Under the pieces are notes generated by a model. It was not told where the DNA came from. It did not search any database and saw only the letters and a program-made list of their open reading frames with translations. Shown piece after piece: positions 1-6,781 of a stretch of DNA of 14,322 bases. This DNA is from Lachnospiraceae bacterium (GTDB lineage: Bacteria; Bacillota; Clostridia; Lachnospirales; Lachnospiraceae), in contig CAAGFP010000116.1 in assembly GCA_900769175.1 (NCBI GenBank), positions 1-14,322 on the forward strand. Reading direction: 5' to 3'. The stretch's first letter is position 1. Each line of letters opens with the position of its first letter. The position numbers and the translations under genes were made by a program.

Positions 1-5
1 GCAGA

Positions 6-1607
6 CTACAGAGCCGCAAGCAGTCTGCAGCCCTTCTTCTTAAGCCATAAGTAAATCACGGCGCACAAAGCAAGCGTTACCGCCCCGAAGCCGATCATAT
101 ATCCGGCGAAGCCGAGCTTCCAGCCATTCATAAGCATATAACCAACACACAGTAAAGCGGTATATGCAAAGCCGCCGAACAGAGCAAACGTAACGCAGGC
201 GCTCTGTTTTATGGGCGTGATTTCACTCTTCCAGTTAAGGTTGGGCATTTTAATCCCCAGAAACAGCCCGAACAGTGCGGAGAACAGTACAAATGACGCC
301 GGAACGAGAAACACCGAGATAAGCTCCAACGGATTGAAAGGATATATAAAAGCAATGCATACCGTACAGAACAGAGCGGGTATCCCGGTAAGTATCAACT
401 GAATACCGAGCTTTGCACGCAGTACCTGCCACGGTGTTACCGGCAAGGACTGTATAAGCCACAGGCTGTTACCCTCGAGCGAAACCGACGGCGCCGCCAT
501 ATCGTTCATTGACGCAAGCATACACACCGCCGCACAGAGAAGCACGGGAATCGAGCCTGACCGTTCGCCGAATATCTCGTTGAATGCCGAAATAACGGCT
601 CCGCCCTGCCACAGCAGCAATACGCCGCAGATAGGCAGAAGCAGAATTCCGAGCCCGCAGTTAAGCATATAGTTCGGACTGTAAGTAAAGCGCGCGAATT
701 CTTTTGCCAGAAGCGCCGATGAAATGCCTTTCTGCTTTACTGCGCCTTCCTTATACTCCTTTTTGACGGTACATCCCGAGGAAGTCGCTATTTTTAAGAA
801 GCTGCGGGAAAGAATCGCCCACATCAGTGCAAAAAGAACGAGAATAACTGCCGAAACGACCGCCATTGCAAAAGCGTCTCCTGCCCCGACCCTGCCGAAC
901 AGATAAAGCGGGTAGGCCGCGCCTTTTATTTTTTCGCCGTAAACAGCGGCGTTTGCGAGAAGATTCTGAATAAGCGTCTGAGCCTTGAAATAGAAGAAAT
1001 AATATCCGCCGATAAACGCCAGAGAAACCACAACCGTAATAAAGCTTTTATTCTTCAGCTTAAGGCTGATTTTTGCCACTACCCAACCCAACGCGCAGGA
1101 AAGCGTAAGAACAAAAACGGAAATAAGCAGCATCAGAAGCAGACAGCCGAAAATAACGCCCGCATTCACCGATACGATGACCCAATAGACAATAACAGCC
1201 GGAAGGATAACGACCAGCGAATACATAAGCCCCATTAAATAGACGCTGAGCAGACGGGACGCAATAATAACGTTGACCGGAATCGGCAGCGACAGCATAA
1301 GGTCGTTGTCTTTCGAGAGATACAGGCTGGAATATGTATTGAACACGCTGCCGAAAACGCCCAGCAGCACCGCCAGCAGTCCCATAAGCGCAAAGTACAG
1401 CCAGTCCATACCTACATCCGCCAGCGCACCGCACAGCGACAATGAAAGGAGTGTGAACATACCGCCCAGCAAACCTATCATAATGCCCAGAAACAAAACG
1501 ATGTATGCAGCCGTCGCGGCTTTGGAGCGGGATTTGTTCTTTTTTGAATCGTAGAAGTAACCGCGGAATATCTCCGACATCTGTTTTTTCAAAAGAATGC
1601 CAAGCAT
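6..1607 (-). CDS. ABC-2-type exporter permease, 533 aa
   Basis: Membrane subunit of an ABC exporter. The 533-residue protein is very hydrophobic, with about a dozen predicted membrane segments in two halves separated by a charged region around residues 270-300. After an N-terminal cytoplasmic stretch rich in Lys/Arg/Ser (residues 20-30) the first segments start at about 33. The loop SKDNDLMLSLPIP near residue 100 is typical of large clostridial permeases paired with EcsA/BcrA-like ATPases. The start ATG overlaps the ATPase stop by one base (TAATG), and a GGAGGGAG ribosome binding site lies just upstream inside the ATPase gene (1612-1619), so the two are translationally coupled. The TAG stop is at 6-8, so the gene is complete, but any downstream member of the operon lies outside the window. 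The substrate cannot be inferred from sequence. Efflux of a toxic compound or peptide is plausible given the TetR and reductase neighbours. Confidence 0.85.
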   Translation of the reverse strand: MLGILLKKQMSEIFRGYFYDSKKNKSRSKAATAAYIVLFLGIMIGLLGGMFTLLSLSLCGALADVGMDWLYFALMGLLAVLLGVFGSVFNTYSSLYLSKDNDLMLSLPIPVNVIIASRLLSVYLMGLMYSLVVILPAVIVYWVIVSVNAGVIFGCLLLMLLISVFVLTLSCALGWVVAKISLKLKNKSFITVVVSLAFIGGYYFFYFKAQTLIQNLLANAAVYGEKIKGAAYPLYLFGRVGAGDAFAMAVVSAVILVLFALMWAILSRSFLKIATSSGCTVKKEYKEGAVKQKGISSALLAKEFARFTYSPNYMLNCGLGILLLPICGVLLLWQGGAVISAFNEIFGERSGSIPVLLCAAVCMLASMNDMAAPSVSLEGNSLWLIQSLPVTPWQVLRAKLGIQLILTGIPALFCTVCIAFIYPFNPLELISVFLVPASFVLFSALFGLFLGIKMPNLNWKSEITPIKQSACVTFALFGGFAYTALLCVGYMLMNGWKLGFAGYMIGFGAVTLALCAVIYLWLKKKGCRLLAAL

Positions 1608-2314
1608 TATTCTCCCTCCAGCTCAAGGAATACTTCCTCAAGAGAGTCGTCGCCCTTGACCTCCTCCATCGTTCCGGAGCGGACGAGCTTTCCTCCCTTT
1701 ATTATTGCCACCTTGTCGCACAGCTTTTCCGCCACCTCCAGAACATGGGTGGAGAAGAAGATGGCTCCTCCCGCGTCGCACATGTCGCGCATCATGCCCT
1801 TCAGCAGGTGAGACGCCTTCGGATCCAGCCCGACAAAGGGTTCGTCCATTATGATTAACTTCGGACTGTGCAGCCACGCCGCAATTATTGCCAGCTTCTG
1901 CTTCATACCGTGGGAATATGCGGCGATAGGCTGTGCCAAATCCGGCGTAAGCTCGAAAAGATCGGCATATTTGCGGATACGTTCCTGCCTGTCCCCGGCG
2001 GAAACTCCGAATACGTCCGCAATAAAACCGAGATATTTTATGCCCGTCATATAGTCATATAAATCGGGATTATCTGGTATGTATGCAATTTCGCGCTTGC
2101 AGGACAGCGGCGAGGTGCGAACGGATTTACCATCGATCAGAATCTCTCCGGCATCAAACTGAAGAATACCCGACACTGCCTTGAGAGTTGTGGTTTTACC
2201 GGCGCCGTTGTGACCGATAAATCCGTATATCTCGCCCGGCATGATATGCAGATTAAGATCGTCCACGGCTTTTTTCTCTCCGTAGGTTTTGGTCAGATGT
2301 TCGATTTTAAGCAT
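1607..2314 (-). CDS. ABC exporter ATP-binding protein, 235 aa
   Basis: Nucleotide-binding subunit energising the adjacent permease. Walker A is GHNGAGKT (residues 34-41), Walker B is LIIMDEP (D157, E158), followed by a D-loop GLD and the switch histidine H190 (STH). The signature loop reads YSHGMKQK (133-140) instead of LSGGQ, a variant I associate with EcsA/BcrA-like exporters. The region where the Q-loop is expected reads YIPDNPDLY and has no glutamine. A longer reading frame extends to 2449, but I start at 2314 because AAGCTT-free sequence there gives ATG preceded seven bases upstream by GGAGGT (2322-2327), and homology to ABC ATPases begins exactly there (MLKIEHLTKTYG). The gene starts 20 bp after the oxidoreductase stop and overlaps the permease start by one base. 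Length is normal for a single-domain exporter ATPase. Confidence 0.93.
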   Translation of the reverse strand: MLKIEHLTKTYGEKKAVDDLNLHIMPGEIYGFIGHNGAGKTTTLKAVSGILQFDAGEILIDGKSVRTSPLSCKREIAYIPDNPDLYDYMTGIKYLGFIADVFGVSAGDRQERIRKYADLFELTPDLAQPIAAYSHGMKQKLAIIAAWLHSPKLIIMDEPFVGLDPKASHLLKGMMRDMCDAGGAIFFSTHVLEVAEKLCDKVAIIKGGKLVRSGTMEEVKGDDSLEEVFLELEGE

Positions 2315-2334
2315 TATATTTACCTCCGATATGA

Positions 2335-3033
2335 TTACTGTGTGTTCCACGGCCGGCCGTTTTTGTGCCAGCCGCTTTTCTCCCAATAGCCGTAGTCCGG
2401 CTCCATGGGAGGAAAATGCCTGTGGGCAAAACGCATAAGATAAAACCACTTTTTTGCACGGCCGTTGCAGCCGCGTCTGCCTGCGCCGTTCCGGATCCGA
2501 CGCGCAAGACGGTCCGTACTTTTTTCTATTTTTCGCAGTATTCTTTCCGGTATCTCATCCGGCTTAAGCGCCTGAACGCCGAAGCCCAGCTTATATACCC
2601 TGCGTATTCCCCACATTTCAAGACTGTCCGCCATATCCTGTGCGGTGCTTTTCATTCCGCCGCCGGCGGCTGTTGAGACAGCGACCGCCTGCTTGCCGCT
2701 CATTTCCGGCATCGGCCTGTGAACCACCCACCATGTCCCGAAATGATCCAGAAAGCTCATCATAGGTCCGGTGGCATGATACACATACACCGGGCTTTCG
2801 AATATCAGTAAATCCGCATCCAGAATTGATTTCACCAACGGCTCGAGTTCCTGATAATGCGGACACTCGGATAATTCCGTTCTGAAGCAAGTATAGCAGC
2901 CAAGGCATGACCTGTTAAAATCCCGCGGCAGGAAAAATTCTTTAATTTCACCGCCGACTTTATCGGCAAGCTTCCTCGCCGCCATACAAGTGCTTCCTTC
3001 ATGGCTCTGTCCGTGAATTATAAGAATCTTCAT
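2335..3033 (-). CDS. Flavodoxin-like NAD(P)H-dependent FMN oxidoreductase, 232 aa
   Basis: Predicted cytosolic flavoprotein of the NADPH-dependent FMN reductase / iron-sulfur-flavoprotein-like superfamily. The N-terminus MKILIIHGQSHEGST gives a beta strand followed by the FMN phosphate-binding loop (about residues 8-15). CLGCYTC (C43, C46, C49, with C57 nearby) is the compact cysteine cluster found in many such proteins. FESPVYVYHATGPMMSFLDHFG (78-99) is the second FMN-contact segment, and GGG at 124-126 a third loop. The C-terminal tail (185-232) is rich in aromatic and basic residues. Ribosome binding site GAGGT lies eight bases upstream of ATG. The ATG overlaps the stop of the small cysteine-rich gene (ATGA), so expression is coupled, and the ABC ATPase follows after 20 bp. 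Likely role: reductive handling of a quinone, nitro or disulfide compound together with export; the substrate is unknown. Confidence 0.85.
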   Translation of the reverse strand: MKILIIHGQSHEGSTCMAARKLADKVGGEIKEFFLPRDFNRSCLGCYTCFRTELSECPHYQELEPLVKSILDADLLIFESPVYVYHATGPMMSFLDHFGTWWVVHRPMPEMSGKQAVAVSTAAGGGMKSTAQDMADSLEMWGIRRVYKLGFGVQALKPDEIPERILRKIEKSTDRLARRIRNGAGRRGCNGRAKKWFYLMRFAHRHFPPMEPDYGYWEKSGWHKNGRPWNTQ

Positions 3034-3221
3034 AAATGCAGACCTCGATTCGTATTATTCCGTTTTCTCATTGTTCTTTCTGCCCTGCGTAATGCCTTAC
3101 GTTCAAGCTTTTCACAGCGTGGCAGCCGCCCGCTGTGGTATTTTTGGCAGGCTGTACAGTCGCCGTGCCGGGGACAGTTTACGCGTCTGCACGGACAATT
3201 ATTGAACCGATCGTTCTCCAT
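3030..3221 (-). CDS. Small cysteine-rich conserved protein, 63 aa
   Basis: I recognise the style (short clostridial proteins beginning CPC-x4-C-x-RHG-x-C) but know no established function. Six cysteines lie in the first 36 residues: C9, C11, C16, C22, C25 and C36, spaced C-x-C-x4-C-x5-C-x2-C-x10-C, with histidines H19 and H29. This suggests a metal-binding knuckle. The C-terminal half (37-63) is strongly basic (Arg/Lys-rich). No signal peptide or membrane segment is seen. Start ATG at 3221 is preceded by GGTGAAG, an acceptable binding site. The stop overlaps the oxidoreductase start by four bases (ATGA), the best evidence that this is a real translated gene and that the two products work together. 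It lies 162 bp downstream of tetR. Possible roles are metal donor or redox partner for the flavoprotein, or a small nucleic-acid-binding protein. Confidence 0.75.
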   Translation of the reverse strand: MENDRFNNCPCRRVNCPRHGDCTACQKYHSGRLPRCEKLERKALRRAERTMRKRNNTNRGLHL

Positions 3222-3289
3222 TACTTCACCGCGTTTGCATCTAAAGCCTTTTTATGTATTTATATCGGTTTACATACAGCATTCTACAT

Positions 3290-3305
3290 TGTATTTACAA
3301 ATACA
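3290..3305. promoter_or_regulatory. Palindromic operator-like dyad upstream of the reductase/ABC genes
   Basis: TGTATTT-AC-AAATACA is a perfect inverted repeat with 7-bp arms, 69 bp upstream of the small cysteine-rich gene in the tetR-downstream gap. A TATAAA box (minus strand, 3259-3264) lies further downstream, with a poor -35 match (GTAGAA) 17 bp before it, so a secondary regulated promoter is possible but weakly supported. No hairpin terminator was found between tetR and this site. Confidence 0.35.
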
Positions 3306-3383
3306 TATAGGTGATTTTTATATCCGTATGTGTCGTTTTTAGAGGTGCCGGAATGCTTATGTACCCGTTAACCGAGAAAAGAA

Positions 3384-4001
3384 TCACCGTGCCGGATTCC
3401 GGTATACCCGGAAAAACTGCCGGATGTGCCTTTTCACAAGCTCGACAGCCTCGGCTTCCCTCTCCGGTTCACGGTCGCATAGGTTTATCCAAACGGAAAT
3501 CGGGAAGCAGAACTGTGCAGCCATAAGCTCCGGATCTTCATCTTTAAGAACTCCCCTTCGTATCAGCTGCTTCACAAGTCCGGTAAAATACTCAAACACG
3601 TCCGAATAGTTCTGCTTGGTCTGCAGCTTCGCCAATTCAGGATTCTGAAACTGTTCGATCATCAGCATTTTCCGTGCCTTACTAATATAAGGGTCGTGGA
3701 GGATATAACGAATCTGTCCTTCAATCATCCGAACGGCCTCGTCGGAGGTAAGCGGAAGATTACCTGCGTCTTTCTCCCAATCCGTTCCGGCAAAAATCGA
3801 ATGCGCAGCATACTGCTCCAGTACTTCTTTCACCAGGGCATCCAGAATTGCCTGTTTATTCTCGAAATGACTGTAAAGCGACGCCTTTCTGATACCGACG
3901 GCGTTTGCAATCTGCGATACAGAGGTAGCCTCAAACCCCTGAACAGAGAACAGATCCAGCGCGGATTCCAAAATCTCATGTTTTGTATTTCCTCGATCCA
4001 T
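3384..4001 (-). CDS. TetR-family transcriptional regulator, 205 aa
   Basis: One-component repressor. The N-terminal helix-turn-helix domain occupies residues 5-52 (HEILESALDLFSVQGFEATS, then VSQIANAVGIRKASLYSHFENK), matching the TetR consensus including the SLY-x-HF end of the recognition helix. The C-terminal ligand/dimerisation domain (about 60-205) is all-helical and diverged. The frame is open to an upstream ATG at 4040, but I choose 4001 because AAGGAG (4010-4015) lies eight bases before it and the 4040 ATG sits at the -10 box of the promoter. The gene is preceded by a strong promoter with an embedded palindrome, indicating autorepression. The regulated targets are probably itself and the downstream reductase/ABC genes, induced by the compound those genes handle. 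Downstream gap is 162 bp with no obvious terminator. Confidence 0.92.
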   Translation of the reverse strand: MDRGNTKHEILESALDLFSVQGFEATSVSQIANAVGIRKASLYSHFENKQAILDALVKEVLEQYAAHSIFAGTDWEKDAGNLPLTSDEAVRMIEGQIRYILHDPYISKARKMLMIEQFQNPELAKLQTKQNYSDVFEYFTGLVKQLIRRGVLKDEDPELMAAQFCFPISVWINLCDREPEREAEAVELVKRHIRQFFRVYRNPAR

Positions 4002-4040
4002 AGCGAAAGCTCCTTCACCGAGCATTAATGTACCCTGCAT

Positions 4041-4069
4041 ATTATAACTACCGACCGGTCGGTTGTCAA
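4041..4069 (-). promoter_or_regulatory. Consensus sigma-A promoter of tetR
   Basis: Reading the minus strand, a perfect -35 TTGACA (4064-4069) and a perfect -10 TATAAT (4041-4046) are separated by exactly 17 bp. Transcription should begin near 4034, giving a leader of about 33 nt before the chosen ATG at 4001. Both hexamers match consensus fully, so the promoter would be very strong unless repressed. Confidence 0.9.
4050..4063. promoter_or_regulatory. TetR operator palindrome inside the promoter spacer
   Basis: ACCGACC-GGTCGGT is a perfect 14-bp palindrome. Further matching bases at 4047-4048 and 4065-4066 flank a single T/T mismatch on each side. It lies entirely between the -35 and -10 boxes of the tetR promoter, so a bound dimer would block RNA polymerase. 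GC-rich ACCGACCGGT-type palindromes are a common TetR-family operator form. Confidence 0.85.
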
Positions 4070-4136
4070 TAGCGAACGGACATTATATAAACAGATTCGC
4101 TTCCGAATACCGCCGGAGAACCGTATCCCATGCCCG

Positions 4137-4181
4137 TTAAACAAAACGATCGTCCGCCCGGACCCGGGCGGACGATCGTTT
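4137..4181 (-). terminator. Strong intrinsic terminator of the liaF-like/DUF4097 operon
   Basis: Arms 4144-4161 and 4164-4181 are perfectly complementary over about 17-18 bp, GC-rich in the upper part (CGTCCGCCCG / CGGGCGGACG). On the minus strand the stem runs into CGTTTTGTTTAAC, a U-rich tail. It lies 65 bp after the DUF4097 stop and upstream of the tetR promoter, insulating the two. Confidence 0.88.
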
Positions 4182-4245
4182 ATTAAGTACAAATACTGCC
4201 GGAAACCGTCAGCACTCCGGCTAATCCCGAAGTACCTCTCCGGTC

Positions 4246-5061
4246 TCAGCCTTCGGAAAACTCAATACTGATTGCTCCGATACCGCCGTCGATTTCGATA
4301 ATGTTCTCGCCCGTGCCGTAAACGGAATCGTCGCTCATGCTTTTTCCTTCTATTCTGGCTTCGCCGATACCCTTGTCAATCTCTATCTGATAATTCTCGG
4401 GACTTCCCAAAAGAGTCAGCCCGGCTTCGCCGATTCCGTAGTTCAGCCGGCTCTGCCCCTCTATACGGCTCCTCAGCGTCAGCTCGCCTACGCCCATATC
4501 AAACTTAAGATTGCATAGCCGTCCGCCGTTTATCGTAAGTTCACCTGCGCCGCCTTCAATATCGGAACGTGCGTTTGCCGTCAGATTTCCGATTTCAGCT
4601 TCGCCTGCGCCGAGTGACAGCTTCAGCACATCCGCAGAAAGCGAATCGATTTCGACCCTGCCCGCGCCCGTCTCGACGGAAGCACTGTCAAAAACAAAGC
4701 CGTCGGGAATACATAGAATAACCGTTGCACCCTTCGGATAAACCGCAAACAGTTTTTTTGTTTCTTTTATACACAGCTTGCCGTCCTCTGACGTTACGGA
4801 AATGTAATTGTGATTGCTTTGCACAGAAAACGTATCGGCTGTTTTTATTTTCAGCTCCGCCCCGCTAAGACTCAGCGAAAGCGAATTAATCTCCCCCTCA
4901 ACCGGATAAAGCTGCATTTCGCCTGTAGCTTCGCTGTCTCTTCCCGAAATGATATATGAAATACCGGTAAGTCCCGTTATTATACCGCCGATAATACTGA
5001 CGCTCAGGAAGATTGCAAACGCAAAAGCAAGATACTTTATTACTCTTTGAAACGAATTCAT
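4246..5061 (-). CDS. DUF4097-type beta-solenoid membrane-anchored protein, 271 aa
   Basis: N-terminal membrane anchor (residues 8-38) without a lipobox, then an extracytoplasmic or cytoplasmic repetitive beta domain typical of DUF4097 proteins. From residue 132 onward a G-x-G-[ER] turn recurs about every 19-22 residues (G132, G151, G171, G190, G209, G231, G249, G260), alternating with short hydrophobic strands. That is the pattern expected of a beta-solenoid. The sequence is acidic and poor in Cys. In Bacillus, DUF4097 proteins such as YvlB accompany envelope-stress genes; here it is coupled to a LiaF-like protein by an ATGA overlap (5058-5061). I infer a role in sensing or scaffolding at the membrane. 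Its stop is followed by a strong terminator, so it is the last gene of the unit. Confidence 0.82.
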   Translation of the reverse strand: MNSFQRVIKYLAFAFAIFLSVSIIGGIITGLTGISYIISGRDSEATGEMQLYPVEGEINSLSLSLSGAELKIKTADTFSVQSNHNYISVTSEDGKLCIKETKKLFAVYPKGATVILCIPDGFVFDSASVETGAGRVEIDSLSADVLKLSLGAGEAEIGNLTANARSDIEGGAGELTINGGRLCNLKFDMGVGELTLRSRIEGQSRLNYGIGEAGLTLLGSPENYQIEIDKGIGEARIEGKSMSDDSVYGTGENIIEIDGGIGAISIEFSEG

Positions 5062-5741
5062 TTGATATCAACACCCCCGAACATACATGTCGCGTTGATA
5101 TACACGGTAACGGCGCCCTGAACGGTCGGACGATGGTTTTTATCGGAAACTCCCCCGAAAATCGAGTTTGAGTTTATTTTTATATTTATGTTGTCGGGCA
5201 CCAGAACGGTGATTCCGCCGAACACGCTTGTTGCTGCAATGGCGCAGTCTTTTTCGATGACCGCATTTCTGAGATCGCACTTTACTCCGCCGAATACCGC
5301 CGTAAGCTCGGCTCCGTTGAACACCTCGCCGTCAAAGCTGATATCCTGACCCGAAAAGGTCGCACAGCCGGTTTTTACGTTTTCGCCGCTTTGCTTTGAA
5401 CTGTCAAGCAGTTTTATTGCTTTGTCTCCGAATATTGCCCCCAAAATTAGCTTTAAGCCGATGATAACGATAACCGCAGGAAACGCAAGCTTCCACAGCA
5501 TGTCAAAGCCCAGAACATCCTGACAGCAAAGCAACAGAAAAACACCGATCAGCAAGCCGATAATATTTCCGGTCTTTTCTCTTTCGCTGAAAATTCCTAT
5601 CAGGCACGGGACGATAATAAACAGCGTCCACCAACCGTCAAAGAAGATATGAATGTCGGTAACCCCAAAAGCATTCAAAGCAAATATACCGCCGATAACG
5701 ACGAGCGCTATACCCCACAGAATTTTACTGATTTTTTTCAT
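5058..5741 (-). CDS. LiaF-like membrane protein, 227 aa
   Basis: Four predicted membrane helices fill the N-terminal half (about residues 6-25, 36-52, 58-75, 82-103), including the GWWTLFIIVPCLIGIF stretch typical of the LiaF transmembrane domain. The C-terminal half (about 120-227) matches the LiaF-like C-terminal beta domain, with FGG[VI] recurring at 150-153, 174-177, 195-198 and 221-224. In Bacillus, LiaF restrains the LiaS kinase until envelope damage is sensed. No LiaS-type kinase is next to it here; the nearest kinase is the YesM-like one upstream in the same direction. Start ATG at 5741 has GAGGAG (5753-5758) 11 bases upstream. It overlaps the DUF4097 gene by 4 nt. A 131-bp gap separates it from the ABC permease, and this gap carries a sequence element shared with the kinase promoter. 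Confidence 0.85.
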   Translation of the reverse strand: MKKISKILWGIALVVIGGIFALNAFGVTDIHIFFDGWWTLFIIVPCLIGIFSEREKTGNIIGLLIGVFLLLCCQDVLGFDMLWKLAFPAVIVIIGLKLILGAIFGDKAIKLLDSSKQSGENVKTGCATFSGQDISFDGEVFNGAELTAVFGGVKCDLRNAVIEKDCAIAATSVFGGITVLVPDNINIKINSNSIFGGVSDKNHRPTVQGAVTVYINATCMFGGVDIK

Positions 5742-5827
5742 TTTAAATCCATCTCCTCGGTTTTTTATCTTACACGATTATTCTACTGTCCGACTCCCGT
5801 TTCCGATAGCCTGTTTTTTGAGTCGAA

Positions 5828-5845
5828 TGTGTCAGTTTTATAGAT
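5828..5845. promoter_or_regulatory. Shared regulatory element, copy 1 (upstream of liaF-like operon)
   Basis: TGTGTCAGTTTTATAGAT differs by one base from the element at 9903-9920 upstream of the sensor kinase. Read on the minus strand it contains CTGACA (5830-5835), a near-consensus -35. No good -10 box follows at 16-18 bp (AGGCTA at 17), so it may be a regulator site rather than, or as well as, a core promoter. It lies 87-104 bp upstream of the liaF-like ATG. Confidence 0.55.
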
Positions 5846-5872
5846 ACGGGAATCCGCCGCAGCATACCAGTA

Positions 5873-6781
5873 TTATTTATGATTATTCCTTTTTGCGGCA
5901 AGGACATTCAGCCCCACATACAGGCCCGCGAATATCACAATACCCGCAAGCAGCACCGAATACATGGCGGAAATGCCGACTCTTTCTCCGAAGAAATAAA
6001 TGTTGCAATCCATGCTGTCACGGATAGCCTCCACCGCTTCGGCAGGAAATCCCTCGGAATTCATCTTCTCAAACACGCCTCTGAGTGCGTGATTACGAAG
6101 CAGCGAAGTACCGTATGTACCGGGCAAAAAGGATATAACCTTTTGCAGTCCCTCCGAAAACTGCGAAACCGGCATGTAGGCACCGCAGATAAATCCGTAT
6201 CCCGCACTGATTATTGTACCGACCGCCGACCCCTGGCCTTGGGTGGACAGCGGGAAATTAACGCAGGAGGCAAGTCCGGTACCGAAGAGAGCCAGCAGTG
6301 TAACATCCAGCAGCAATGCCGCCACATCGGCGACGGTCAGATACCAGCCCGCAAAAGTCAAGTATATAAGGCAAATGCAGGTTGCGGTAAAGCATATAAG
6401 CAGAGTAGTGAGCAGTGTCGACAGATAATAGCCGAGAGCGAGGACTCCGCTTTTAACCGGAGTGATTGTCAGATCCCGGCGTGCCCCGGTAATCTTATCC
6501 TGCACCATGAGCAGGTTGGAGCAGAACGCTACCGTCACACAGCTTACCGCAAGCAGAGAGGAAACAAGCTGACCTCCGACACATCCTCCGATAAGCTTGT
6601 CGGATACCGTTGCTCCCGCCGCTTCCAGAGCGCCGCGGAAGGAATCCTCATAGATGTTGCTCAAAAAGGTGCAGTACAGCACCAGCAGGATCAAAGGCGT
6701 GATCAGAGAAGTAAAAAACATGCCCTTGTCCTTGAAATACAGTTTTGTGTTGCGCCGGATCAGCGCGCCCAGTCCGGTCAT
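5873..6781 (-). CDS. ABC-2-type transporter permease, 302 aa
   Basis: Membrane partner of the DrrA-like ATPase. An amphipathic N-terminus (LIRRNTKLYFKDKGMFF, residues 7-23) precedes six predicted membrane segments: about 24-41, 66-90, 108-138, 142-168, 178-200 and 268-292, with a long extracytoplasmic loop near 42-62. The motif QDKITGARRDLTITPVK (94-110) resembles the conserved interface segment of daunorubicin-type permeases. Start ATG at 6781 overlaps the ATPase stop (ATGA), with GGAGG (6791-6795) nine bases upstream. Length is in the usual range for the family. As part of a two-component-linked operon it probably exports an antimicrobial or peptide; no substrate-specific residue can be read. 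Confidence 0.87.
   Translation of the reverse strand: MTGLGALIRRNTKLYFKDKGMFFTSLITPLILLVLYCTFLSNIYEDSFRGALEAAGATVSDKLIGGCVGGQLVSSLLAVSCVTVAFCSNLLMVQDKITGARRDLTITPVKSGVLALGYYLSTLLTTLLICFTATCICLIYLTFAGWYLTVADVAALLLDVTLLALFGTGLASCVNFPLSTQGQGSAVGTIISAGYGFICGAYMPVSQFSEGLQKVISFLPGTYGTSLLRNHALRGVFEKMNSEGFPAEAVEAIRDSMDCNIYFFGERVGISAMYSVLLAGIVIFAGLYVGLNVLAAKRNNHK

Noticed and set aside
1060..1641. Minus-strand open frame (193 codons) in another frame of the first permease
   Set aside because: Overlaps the permease almost fully; translation is Arg/Gly/Tyr-rich with no membrane pattern or motif.
2315..2449. Extended N-terminus of the first ABC ATPase up to 2449
   Set aside because: This part overlaps the oxidoreductase C-terminus, and the ATG at 2314 has an ideal binding site and begins at the family's normal first residue.
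5791..5825. Inverted repeat CGACTC / GAGTCG upstream of the liaF-like gene
   Set aside because: Six-base arms with a 23-nt loop and no U tract; likely by chance or a weak regulator contact.
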